Shown here: piece by piece, positions 1 through 5,038 of the stretch
Layout: every line of letters begins with the position of its first letter
Position numbering within the stretch: position 1 is the first letter of the stretch
Assembly (NCBI GenBank): GCA_947456005.1
Contig: CANGRP010000193.1
Location: forward strand, 1-5,038
Length of the DNA: 5,038 bases
Direction of reading: 5' to 3'
DNA from: Caulobacteraceae bacterium
GTDB taxonomy: Bacteria; Pseudomonadota; Alphaproteobacteria; Caulobacterales; Caulobacteraceae
The notes under the pieces: generated by a model
Seen by the model: the letters and a program-made list of their open reading frames with translations, nothing else
Database searches by the model: none
Told to the model about the DNA's origin: nothing
Position numbers and translations under genes: made by a program

Positions 1-308
1 CCCCTGAGCGTCCAGGTCTCCTCGGCGGTGTCCTTGACGAGGTCGGAACCGCTCCCGAGGACCTCACCGGCGGCCTGTCCCCAGACCGCCAGAGGACGCG
101 TATCCTGAGGGAGAGCCGGAATGTCCGAGAAACGGGGGTAGGACCTCGCGGCGCCGGCGATTGCAGAGACCTCAGCGTCCGCCGCCGCTGTCTTCGGCGC
201 GGGAGCGACCTGCGAGGTTGCACATCCGCCGACCAGCAGGGCTAACGCCAACGGCGCCCCGGCGAAGCCGAGGCGGGGAATCGGGGGATGTGCGGGGTAG
301 CGCTTCAT
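1..308 (-). CDS. Putative lipoprotein, N-terminal part (runs off the left edge)
   Basis: The frame is open from an ATG at 308-306 to the window edge, giving 102 codons without a stop. The protein begins with a basic, proline-containing stretch (MKRYPAHPP) and then a hydrophobic segment ending in LALALLVGGC. The VGGC is an acceptable lipobox with the lipidated cysteine at residue 29, so I infer export and lipid anchoring in the envelope. After the cysteine comes an Ala/Pro/Lys-rich linker, then a more ordered part containing YPRFSDIPALP and RPLAVW, which resembles small hypothetical proteins of Caulobacterales; that resemblance is from memory. No catalytic motif is visible and the C-terminus is missing. 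The ribosome site is weak (GGGG shortly before the ATG). It is transcribed divergently from phaC, 76 bp away. The function is unknown; the reading frame is well supported by the signal peptide and the lack of stops. Confidence 0.72.
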   Translation of the reverse strand, partial: MKRYPAHPPIPRLGFAGAPLALALLVGGCATSQVAPAPKTAAADAEVSAIAGAARSYPRFSDIPALPQDTRPLAVWGQAAGEVLGSGSDLVKDTAEETWTLR

Positions 309-384
309 GATCGCCCCGGTCTTATGTCATGATCAACGTCTAAGAAAGCCTGAGGACCCCGCCTGGGGCGACGGAGGCCACATC
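309..384. promoter_or_regulatory. Divergent intergenic region between the lipoprotein gene and phaC
   Basis: These 76 bp separate two divergent start codons, so promoters for both genes should lie here or extend into the lipoprotein gene. The least GC-rich part is about 321-350, the likeliest place for -10 type elements, but I cannot assign -35/-10 boxes with confidence. Sub-features seen directly are the heptamer CATGATC, present at 306-312 and again at 329-335, and a small CCCC/GGGG hairpin at 357-368 just before the phaC Shine-Dalgarno. No recognisable operator for a named regulator was found. Confidence 0.35.
373..377 (+). promoter_or_regulatory. Shine-Dalgarno deciding the phaC start
   Basis: GGAGG lies 7 nt upstream of the ATG at 385. 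This is the only good ribosome site near the N-terminus of phaC. It favours 385 over the in-frame ATG at 307, which has only a weak GGGG 10 nt upstream and would overlap the start codon of the divergent lipoprotein gene. Confidence 0.65.
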
Positions 385-2346
385 ATGGTCGGCAAGGACA
401 CTCCCGCGAAGAAGCCGGCGAAGGCCGCACCCAGGCGTAGCCGCGCCAAGCCCAAGACGGCTGCGGCGGACCCCAAACCCCAGGTTGAAGCCGCTGCAGC
501 GGCTTCGAGCCCCGATCCGGCTCCCGGGCCGCAGGCGGGAGACGGCTTCACCGGTGCGTTCTCGGCTGCGGGCGCGGAGACGCTTGAATCCCTGGAAGCG
601 CTGTCCAGGAACCTCGCCAGGGCGGCCATGATGGCTCAAGGCGCCATTGCCGAGGCCGCCTTGAGGCAGGCCGATCGTCCCCCTGGCATTGACACCGATC
701 CCTTCCACGTCGGTCCGGCGATGGCGAAGGTCATGTCCAGCCTCGCGGGTCGCCCGGACGCGATGATGGAGGCGCAGGGCGACCTCTGGAGACGCTATGC
801 TGAGCTCTGGCACTTCGCGGCCCGCCGGGCGATGGGCGAGACCGCGTCCCCGGTGGTGTCGCCGGCCAAGGGCGACAAGCGATTCAATGCTCCGGACTGG
901 ACCGAGAATCCGGTCTTCGATGTGATCAAGCAGTCCTACCTGATCACCTCGGACTGGATGAACGGCCTCGTGACGCGGGCGGAGAACATCGATCCCTTAT
1001 CCCGCCGCAGGGTCGAGTTCTTCACTCGGATGCTGACCGACGCCCTGTCGCCCTCGAACTTCCTGGCCTCCAATCCCGAGGCCCTCAAGGAGGCCCTGTC
1101 CACCCGGGGCGAGAGCCTCGTCCGCGGCATGGAGAACTTCGCAGGAGATCTTGCCCGAGGTGGAGGGCAGCTGGCGATCAGCCAGACGGACTACGACCAG
1201 TTCGAGATCGGCGTGAACGTCGCGACGGCGCCCGGCAAGGTGGTTTTCCAGAACGAGATCATCCAGCTGATCCAGTTCTCGCCCAGCACAGAGCAGGTGC
1301 ACGAGATCCCGCTCGTGATCTTCCCGCCCTGGATCAATAAGTTCTACATCCTGGACCTGCGGCCCGAGAACTCGATGATACGCTGGCTGACGAGCCAGGG
1401 TTTCACCGTCTTTGTCGCCTCCTGGGTCAATCCGGACGGTCGCCTCTCAGACAGGACCTTCGAGGACTATATGCGCCTCGGCATCTACGAGGGCACGGCA
1501 GCCGCCATGAAGCAGGCGGGCGTCGATCGGGTGAATACGGTCGGCTACTGCATCGGGGGCACCCTCCTGTCCGCCACGCTGGCGCATATGGCGGCGAAGG
1601 GTGACAAGCGGATCGCCTCTGCGACCTTCTTCGCCGCCCAGCAGGACTTCTCCGAGGCGGGCGACCTCCTGCTGTTCACCAGCGAGGAATGGCTGTCAGA
1701 CCTCGAGAAGCAGATGGAGAGCGGCGGGGGCGTCCTCGCCGGCCAGACCATGGCCGACACCTTCAACATGCTGCGCTCCAACGACCTGATCTGGTCCTTC
1801 TTCGTCAGCAACTACCTGCTGGGCAAGGAGCCCAAGCCCTTCGACCTGCTGTTCTGGAATTCCGACCAGACGCGCATGCCCCGCACCCTCCACCTCGAGT
1901 ACCTGCGGCGTTTCTACGGGGACAACGCCCTGGCCAAGGGCGAGCTCGAGCTGGACGGTCTGAAGCTTGACCTCGGCAGTGTGCAGACGCCCGTCTACGT
2001 GCAGTCCTCCAAGGAGGACCACATCGCCCCCGCCCGTTCGGTCTACAAGGGCGCACGTCTTTTCGGGGGGTCGACCACCTTCACCCTTGCGGGTTCAGGG
2101 CATATCGCCGGGGTGATCAACGCCCCGGTGGCGAAAAAGTACCAGCACTGGACCAACGCCAGCCTTCCGGAAACCCTCGAGGCTTGGCAGGCGGACGCCG
2201 TCGAGACCCCTGGGTCCTGGTGGCCGCACTGGGCCGAATGGCTGAGAGCCCGGTCGGGCCCGATGGTCCCGGCGCGGGATCCCTCCGCCGGTCCCCTGCC
2301 CGCTCTTGAGGATGCGCCGGGAAGCTACGTCAAGGTGAAGTCCTGA
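385..2346 (+). CDS. phaC: Class I poly(3-hydroxyalkanoate) synthase PhaC
   Basis: This gene encodes the polymerase that joins (R)-3-hydroxyacyl-CoA units, usually 3-hydroxybutyryl-CoA, into polyester at the surface of cytoplasmic storage granules, releasing CoA. The start at 385 gives 653 residues; the same frame is open back to an ATG at 307 (26 residues more), but GGAGG precedes 385. Residues 1 to about 60 are a low-complexity Lys/Ala/Pro/Arg head. The PhaC N-terminal domain follows, with RFNAPDW at about 166-172. The alpha/beta-hydrolase core carries the lipase-like box GYCIGG with nucleophile Cys389, Asp545 in KEDHIAP and His573 in GSGHIAG. The Asp-His spacing of 28 equals that of the Cupriavidus necator enzyme (Asp480/His508). 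The C-terminus has the usual GSWWPHW and APGSYV motifs. The protein is about 60 residues longer than the C. necator enzyme (589 residues), mostly at the head. No phaA, phaB, phasin or depolymerase gene is in view. The 3' end overlaps the opposing gene by 17 bp. Confidence 0.97.
   Translation: MVGKDTPAKKPAKAAPRRSRAKPKTAAADPKPQVEAAAAASSPDPAPGPQAGDGFTGAFSAAGAETLESLEALSRNLARAAMMAQGAIAEAALRQADRPPGIDTDPFHVGPAMAKVMSSLAGRPDAMMEAQGDLWRRYAELWHFAARRAMGETASPVVSPAKGDKRFNAPDWTENPVFDVIKQSYLITSDWMNGLVTRAENIDPLSRRRVEFFTRMLTDALSPSNFLASNPEALKEALSTRGESLVRGMENFAGDLARGGGQLAISQTDYDQFEIGVNVATAPGKVVFQNEIIQLIQFSPSTEQVHEIPLVIFPPWINKFYILDLRPENSMIRWLTSQGFTVFVASWVNPDGRLSDRTFEDYMRLGIYEGTAAAMKQAGVDRVNTVGYCIGGTLLSATLAHMAAKGDKRIASATFFAAQQDFSEAGDLLLFTSEEWLSDLEKQMESGGGVLAGQTMADTFNMLRSNDLIWSFFVSNYLLGKEPKPFDLLFWNSDQTRMPRTLHLEYLRRFYGDNALAKGELELDGLKLDLGSVQTPVYVQSSKEDHIAPARSVYKGARLFGGSTTFTLAGSGHIAGVINAPVAKKYQHWTNASLPETLEAWQADAVETPGSWWPHWAEWLRARSGPMVPARDPSAGPLPALEDAPGSYVKVKS
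487..506. repeat. 20-bp perfect palindrome inside the phaC head region
   Basis: The arm GAAGCCGCTG is followed immediately by its exact reverse complement, with no spacer. In RNA the structure can extend by a U-G and a U-A pair to 485-508. It encodes Glu35 and the run Ala36-Ala40 of PhaC. Five successive alanines are written with codons GCC GCT GCA GCG GCT, which creates the symmetry. It may be chance arising from alanine codons, or a hairpin or protein-binding site about 100 nt into the gene. Confidence 0.6.
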
Positions 2347-3202
2347 AGTGGAGCATGGCCAGCCTCAGGCTGGCCAACAGTGCGCCCACCGGGATCGCCA
2401 GGCTGACCATCCACGGCGCCAGCGGCGAGGGTCCCTTTTCCAGGCCAAACCCCATGAGCCTCACGCTGAGGGGGTTGAAGCCCGTCACGCCTGAGGTCCA
2501 GTCCATCCAGGCCGTGCCTGCGCCCGCAAGGCAAAGGAGCGCCCAGAGAATCCGACCCTCCAGTGCGGGCGCCCGAAAGACGCGCACCGCGGTCCAGAGC
2601 ATGAAGAAGGGCATAGTCGCCGCCATGCAGAGGAACAGCCACTGTCCGGCCGTCCGTCCAGGAGCCCAGAAGGCCTGCGCCGCGGAGTCCTCGTTCGTGA
2701 CCTCCGTATACGACATGGACAGGGCCTTGTAGACCCGGACCACCTCATATCCGCCAGCGCCTGGCGGCGGGGCTTCCGGCTTCTCGGTCAAGATCGCGGA
2801 CTCCCGCCGGGGCGTGCGCGTCGTCGCGGGGACAACCGTACGCCAGCCGACAGGCACAACCGCCAGGTCAATCACCGCCCTGCGCTCAGCGAAGGTGTAG
2901 AGGTACTGCATCTCCGCCCGCTCATCGGGGTCCTGGGCGCCGGGCAGCACCTGCCTGGAAGAGAGGAGCCGGATGGACCAGGGCGGATCCGACGGAAAGG
3001 CGACGCGGACGTTCTCAATCCGCTGGGCGTAGTCGGGAGACGCCACAAGGGCCGGGGCGAGGTTGCGGTCGATCGCGGGCCAGTCGCCCCGCTGAACGGC
3101 ATCTATGAAGAGCCTTCCCATCCGGTCGGCATCCAGATCCGCCCTTGGGGGTGCACAGCCTGCGAGGATCAGCAGGATCAGCGCGACGACCAGACGGATC
3201 AT
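2330..3202 (-). CDS. Uncharacterised lipoprotein with three C-terminal membrane segments
   Basis: I do not recognise a named family for this 290-residue protein. The N-terminus (MIRLVVALILLILAGC) is a lipoprotein signal with lipobox LAGC and Cys16. Residues about 20-180 form a soluble, presumably periplasmic domain containing FIDAVQRGDWPAID, Tyr-rich strand-like segments near 99-103 and 152-158, and a Pro/Gly linker at 145-151. The opening pattern faintly resembles NTF2-like folds; this is speculative. Three hydrophobic segments follow, at about 187-207, 217-236 and 263-284. Having membrane helices after a lipidated N-terminus suggests it stays in the inner membrane. The start is the ATG at 3202, which shares ATGA with the msrB stop; no strong Shine-Dalgarno is present, so translation is probably coupled to msrB. 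The 3' end overlaps phaC by 17 bp on the other strand. It may assist or be co-regulated with exported MsrB, but this rests only on gene order. Confidence 0.85.
   Translation of the reverse strand: MIRLVVALILLILAGCAPPRADLDADRMGRLFIDAVQRGDWPAIDRNLAPALVASPDYAQRIENVRVAFPSDPPWSIRLLSSRQVLPGAQDPDERAEMQYLYTFAERRAVIDLAVVPVGWRTVVPATTRTPRRESAILTEKPEAPPPGAGGYEVVRVYKALSMSYTEVTNEDSAAQAFWAPGRTAGQWLFLCMAATMPFFMLWTAVRVFRAPALEGRILWALLCLAGAGTAWMDWTSGVTGFNPLSVRLMGFGLEKGPSPLAPWMVSLAIPVGALLASLRLAMLHFRTSP
2356..2376. terminator. Candidate bidirectional 3'-end hairpin after phaC
   Basis: A 21-nt palindrome that is perfect except for its single central base begins 10 nt after the phaC stop codon. It can fold as a 9-bp GC-rich stem (TGGCCAGCC with GGCTGGCCA) and a TCA loop, and it is equally stable on either strand. 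No T-run follows on either strand, so it is not a textbook intrinsic terminator; it could mark the 3' end by pausing, by processing or by protecting RNA. It lies inside the last codons of the opposing lipoprotein/membrane gene (residues 276-282). The position supports a role at the phaC 3' end. Confidence 0.42.
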
Positions 3203-3693
3203 GCCGGGCGGAACCTGAGGGCGAACCCATTGCTGCAGTACCGCACACCGGTCGGGCGGGGTCCGTCATTGAAGCGATGCCCGTGGTGTCCCAGGCAGCG
3301 GGCGCAATGATACTCGGTGCGGGCAACCCCGATCAGCCAGTCGGTCTTGAAGCCAAGGGCGCCGGGTAACGCCGTGTGGAAGCTCGGCCAGCCAGTCCGG
3401 CTGTCATACTTCCAGGCCGAGCGGAACAGGGGCAGGTCACAGCCCAGGCAGTGGTAGGTTCCGTTGCGCTTCTCGTGGAGAAGCGGGCTCGACCCTGGCC
3501 TCTCGGTATCCTCTTGCCGAAGGATGGCGAAGGCGACCTGGGGCAGTCGCCGGCGCCACTCCGCCTCAGTGAGGCGTCGGAAGGGCGAGCCGGCGTAGGG
3601 GTCCGTTGCGGCCTGCGCCGACGGCGCCCCGAGAGCGACCGCCAGCCCCAGGAGGAGCGACCGGCGGCTGGGGACCGGATCAGAGACCTGCAT
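3199..3693 (-). CDS. msrB: Tat-exported peptide-methionine (R)-S-oxide reductase MsrB
   Basis: This enzyme reduces methionine-(R)-sulfoxide in proteins. The 164-residue product starts with a twin-arginine signal (SRRSLLLG at 9-16, hydrophobic core, cleavage expected after AQA at 26-28), so it should fold in the cytoplasm and act in the periplasm. The SelR domain is complete: zinc cysteines in CLGC (82, 85) and CARC (130, 133), TGWPSF at 100-105, conserved His136 and His139, and the catalytic RYCSN with Cys153 and Asn155. Where E. coli MsrB has GCGWPSF with a second cysteine, this protein has Thr100, and the mature protein has no cysteine beyond the four zinc ligands and Cys153. It is therefore a one-cysteine type. 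Its start lies 14 bp inside argC, and its stop overlaps the next gene by ATGA. The only ribosome site is a weak GGAAGAAG touching the ATG, so coupling to argC translation is likely. Confidence 0.95.
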   Translation of the reverse strand: MQVSDPVPSRRSLLLGLAVALGAPSAQAATDPYAGSPFRRLTEAEWRRRLPQVAFAILRQEDTERPGSSPLLHEKRNGTYHCLGCDLPLFRSAWKYDSRTGWPSFHTALPGALGFKTDWLIGVARTEYHCARCLGHHGHRFNDGPRPTGVRYCSNGFALRFRPA

Positions 3694-4657
3694 CTTCTTC
3701 CAGCCCCAGCATCAGGTTGAGGTTCTGCACGCAGGCCCCCGAGGCGCCTTTGCCCAGATTGTCCAGGATCGCCAGCAGACGGGCCTGCTCCCCGTCCTGT
3801 GATCCAAAGACAAAAAGCTTCAGGAGGTTGGTGCCGTTCACCGACTCCGGGTCCAGGTCCCGGACGTAACCTGCCGCCCCCGCCCGGCTCTTCTGCAGCT
3901 CGGCGCAGGCCTCAGCTCCGGCCACCTGGACAAAGCGTTCACCCGCATAAGCCGCCGCGAGGGCCTGCCGCAGGTCCTCGGAAGACGGCCGGCCCGTAAC
4001 CGCGTGAAGCGCCAGCGGAACCTCCACAAGCATCCCCTGGGCGAACCGGCCGACCGACGGGGCGAAGACCGGCGCATGGTCCACGCCGCCATGGATCTGC
4101 ATTTCCGGCAGGTGCTTGTGGGCCAGAGACAGGCCATAGCTGCGGAAGGCGTCGGCCGTACCCTCAGGCGGGGCGCCCTCAAACTCCAAAATCAGTCCCT
4201 TGCCGCCGCCTGAGTACCCGGAAATGGCGTTGACGGTGATCGGGAAGTCCGACGGCAAGAGCCCGGCGCGCACCAGGGGCCGGACAAGCCCGATGAAGCC
4301 CGTCGGATAGCATCCGGGGTTGCTCACGCGCAGAGAGCCGCGGATCGCCGCCCTCTGGCCGGGCGACATCTCGGCGAAGCCATAGGTCCAGCCCGGGGCG
4401 GTCCGGAAGGCCGTCGAGGCGTCGATGACCTTGACCCGATCTGAGGCGATCATGGACACCGCCTCGCGGGACGCGTCATCCGGCAGGCACAGCACCACCA
4501 GGTCCGCTGCATTCAGCAGCTCGCGACGCGCCTCCGGGTCCTTGCGGCGCGCCGGATCGATGGACAGCAGGGACAGGTCGTTGCGGCGCTCCAGCCGCTC
4601 GCGGATCTGCAGGCCGGTCGTTCCGGCCTCGCCGTCGATGAAAACCCTGGGAGCCAT
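3680..4657 (-). CDS. argC: N-acetyl-gamma-glutamyl-phosphate reductase, short (type 2) form
   Basis: ArgC reduces N-acetyl-glutamyl-5-phosphate to the semialdehyde with NADPH, the third step of arginine biosynthesis, in the cytoplasm. The 325-residue length and the motifs match the shorter ArgC class common in proteobacteria. The nucleotide-binding N-terminus is FIDGEAGTTGLQI (6-18). The catalytic cysteine is Cys116 in SNPGCYPTG. GYSGGGKG follows at 147-154, then the conserved HKHLPEM (180-186), which supplies the active-site histidine. The C-terminal NLGKGASGACVQNLNLMLG (about 300-318) closes the substrate domain. The start at 4657 is preceded by AGGAGG (4672-4667) with a 9-nt gap. It heads a cluster with msrB and a lipoprotein gene, overlapping msrB by 14 bp. 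No arginine operator was recognised. No other arginine gene is in view. Confidence 0.96.
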   Translation of the reverse strand: MAPRVFIDGEAGTTGLQIRERLERRNDLSLLSIDPARRKDPEARRELLNAADLVVLCLPDDASREAVSMIASDRVKVIDASTAFRTAPGWTYGFAEMSPGQRAAIRGSLRVSNPGCYPTGFIGLVRPLVRAGLLPSDFPITVNAISGYSGGGKGLILEFEGAPPEGTADAFRSYGLSLAHKHLPEMQIHGGVDHAPVFAPSVGRFAQGMLVEVPLALHAVTGRPSSEDLRQALAAAYAGERFVQVAGAEACAELQKSRAGAAGYVRDLDPESVNGTNLLKLFVFGSQDGEQARLLAILDNLGKGASGACVQNLNLMLGLEEDAGL

Positions 4658-4666
4658 GCTCGCTCT

Positions 4667-4672
4667 CCTCCT
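4667..4672 (-). promoter_or_regulatory. Strong Shine-Dalgarno of argC
   Basis: Read on the minus strand this is AGGAGG, followed by 9 nt and then the argC ATG (4657-4655). It fixes the argC start. It is also the only strong ribosome site of the three-gene cluster, consistent with the downstream genes relying on coupling. Confidence 0.75.
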
Positions 4673-4676
4673 GCAG

Positions 4677-4689
4677 GGAAGGTCCTTCC
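4677..4689. repeat. Inverted repeat in the argC leader
   Basis: GGAAGG and CCTTCC are separated by one base, a 13-bp symmetric site lying 4 bp upstream of the argC Shine-Dalgarno. It could be a dimeric-regulator operator or nothing. It sits in the 128-bp stretch 4658-4785 between the GNAT gene and argC, which otherwise holds no ORF I would call and no clear promoter boxes. Confidence 0.35.
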
Positions 4690-4785
4690 GGGACGCTGAA
4701 GCGGCCCGGGAGACGCGCTACGCCATTCCAGGCGGGAACGCCACTGGTCAGCCGCCAACCGCTTCACTTCCTTCAGCGCCGACGC

Positions 4786-5038
4786 CTAGAGGTCCAGCCT
4801 GTAGTAGTCACTGTCGCACCAGCCCAGGTGAGTCTGGATCGTGCGCAGCGCCGATCCAGCCGGCTGGAAACCGCAGGCCTGAAGCAGCTTCCTGGATCTA
4901 TGGTTCCGGGGGTCCACATCGGCCCAGAGGTGATCGCAGGCCCCTTGCCTGCGCATGTAGGCGACGAGCCCCTGCAGTCCCTCCCGCGCCACCCCCCGGC
5001 CCCAGACCTCCCGGTTCAGGATGAAGCCGACCTCGGGA
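4786..5038 (-). CDS. GNAT-family N-acetyltransferase, C-terminal part (runs off the right edge)
   Basis: The frame is open from the right edge to the TAG at 4788-4786, giving 83 residues of a GNAT acyltransferase. These enzymes move an acetyl group from acetyl-CoA to an amine. The visible part begins EVGFILNREVWGRGVARE: a beta strand followed by the acetyl-CoA pyrophosphate loop (GRGVA, fitting the R/Q-x-x-G-x-G/A pattern). It continues with LWADVDPRNHRSRKLLQACGF, the asparagine and SRKLLQACGF motif typical of RimJ/RimL-like members (Acetyltransf_3 type), and ends in YYRLDL. A GTG at 4992 could look like a start, but the GNAT strand and loop continue upstream of it, so the true start is outside the window. 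The substrate cannot be told. It lies 128 bp upstream of argC on the same strand, so it may share a transcript. Confidence 0.9.
   Translation of the reverse strand, partial: PEVGFILNREVWGRGVAREGLQGLVAYMRRQGACDHLWADVDPRNHRSRKLLQACGFQPAGSALRTIQTHLGWCDSDYYRLDL

Noticed and set aside
307..384. Upstream in-frame ATG extending PhaC by 26 residues
   Set aside because: It lacks a good Shine-Dalgarno, overlaps the start of the divergent lipoprotein gene and leaves no room for promoters; the ATG at 385 has GGAGG at proper spacing.
1926..1942. 6-bp hairpin CGCCCT/AGGGCG in phaC
   Set aside because: Short, fully inside conserved coding sequence, and expected by chance at this GC content.
1601..2056. 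Several overlapping open frames on both strands inside phaC
   Set aside because: They are Arg/Ala/Gly/Pro-rich shadow translations of a clear phaC reading frame in high-GC DNA, with no domain motifs of their own.
2355..2732. 125-codon plus-strand frame opposite the lipoprotein/membrane gene
   Set aside because: The minus-strand frame has a lipobox, membrane segments and an ATGA junction; the plus frame has no recognisable motif and begins on the palindrome.
2751..2767. 7-bp stem with a CGC loop inside the lipoprotein gene
   Set aside because: It encodes a Pro-Pro-Gly-Ala-Gly-Gly linker; proline CCN and glycine GGN codons are naturally complementary, so the hairpin needs no other explanation.
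4786..4992. Small complete gene starting at the GTG at 4992
   Set aside because: The frame stays open to the window edge and the upstream residues supply the GNAT strand and acetyl-CoA loop, so this is the tail of a longer gene.
4425..5024. 199-codon plus-strand frame opposite argC and the GNAT gene
   Set aside because: It is Ser/Arg/Pro-rich low complexity and runs across two well-supported minus-strand genes and their intergenic gap.

Overview
This GC-rich window fits an alphaproteobacterium, most likely in or near the Caulobacteraceae (Caulobacter, Phenylobacterium or Brevundimonas type). The evidence is a long class I PHA synthase with an Ala/Lys/Pro-rich head, a short-type ArgC, a Tat-exported MsrB, and lipoproteins that resemble Caulobacterales hypotheticals. 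This placement is inferred from gene style; no marker gene is present.

Layout: (1) 1-308, minus strand: the N-terminal part of a small lipoprotein that runs off the left edge. (2) 309-384: a 76-bp divergent intergenic region that must hold the start signals for that lipoprotein and for phaC. (3) 385-2346, plus strand: complete phaC, poly(3-hydroxyalkanoate) polymerase, with the Cys-Asp-His triad intact. (4) 2330-4657, minus strand: a tightly packed three-gene cluster transcribed in the order argC, msrB, lipoprotein/membrane protein, with a 14-bp overlap and then a 4-bp ATGA overlap. (5) 4658-4785: a 128-bp leader upstream of argC with a strong Shine-Dalgarno and a short inverted repeat. (6) 4786-5038, minus strand: the C-terminal part of a GNAT acetyltransferase that runs off the right edge. 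No gene-free stretch is longer than about 130 bp. I see no tRNA, rRNA, CRISPR array, IS element or integrase.

The genes belong to separate processes: carbon storage (phaC), arginine biosynthesis (argC), repair of oxidised methionine in exported proteins (msrB), and two envelope lipoproteins of unknown role. phaC and the argC-msrB-lipoprotein cluster converge and overlap by 17 bp. A near-perfect 21-nt palindrome sits 10 nt after the phaC stop, inside the last codons of the opposing gene. It is the best candidate for a shared 3'-end structure.

I do not see a clear new multi-gene system. The most worthwhile leads are the uncharacterised lipoprotein with three C-terminal membrane segments cotranscribed with an exported MsrB, that MsrB's lack of a resolving cysteine, the histone-tail-like head of PhaC, and two strong palindromes embedded in coding sequence.
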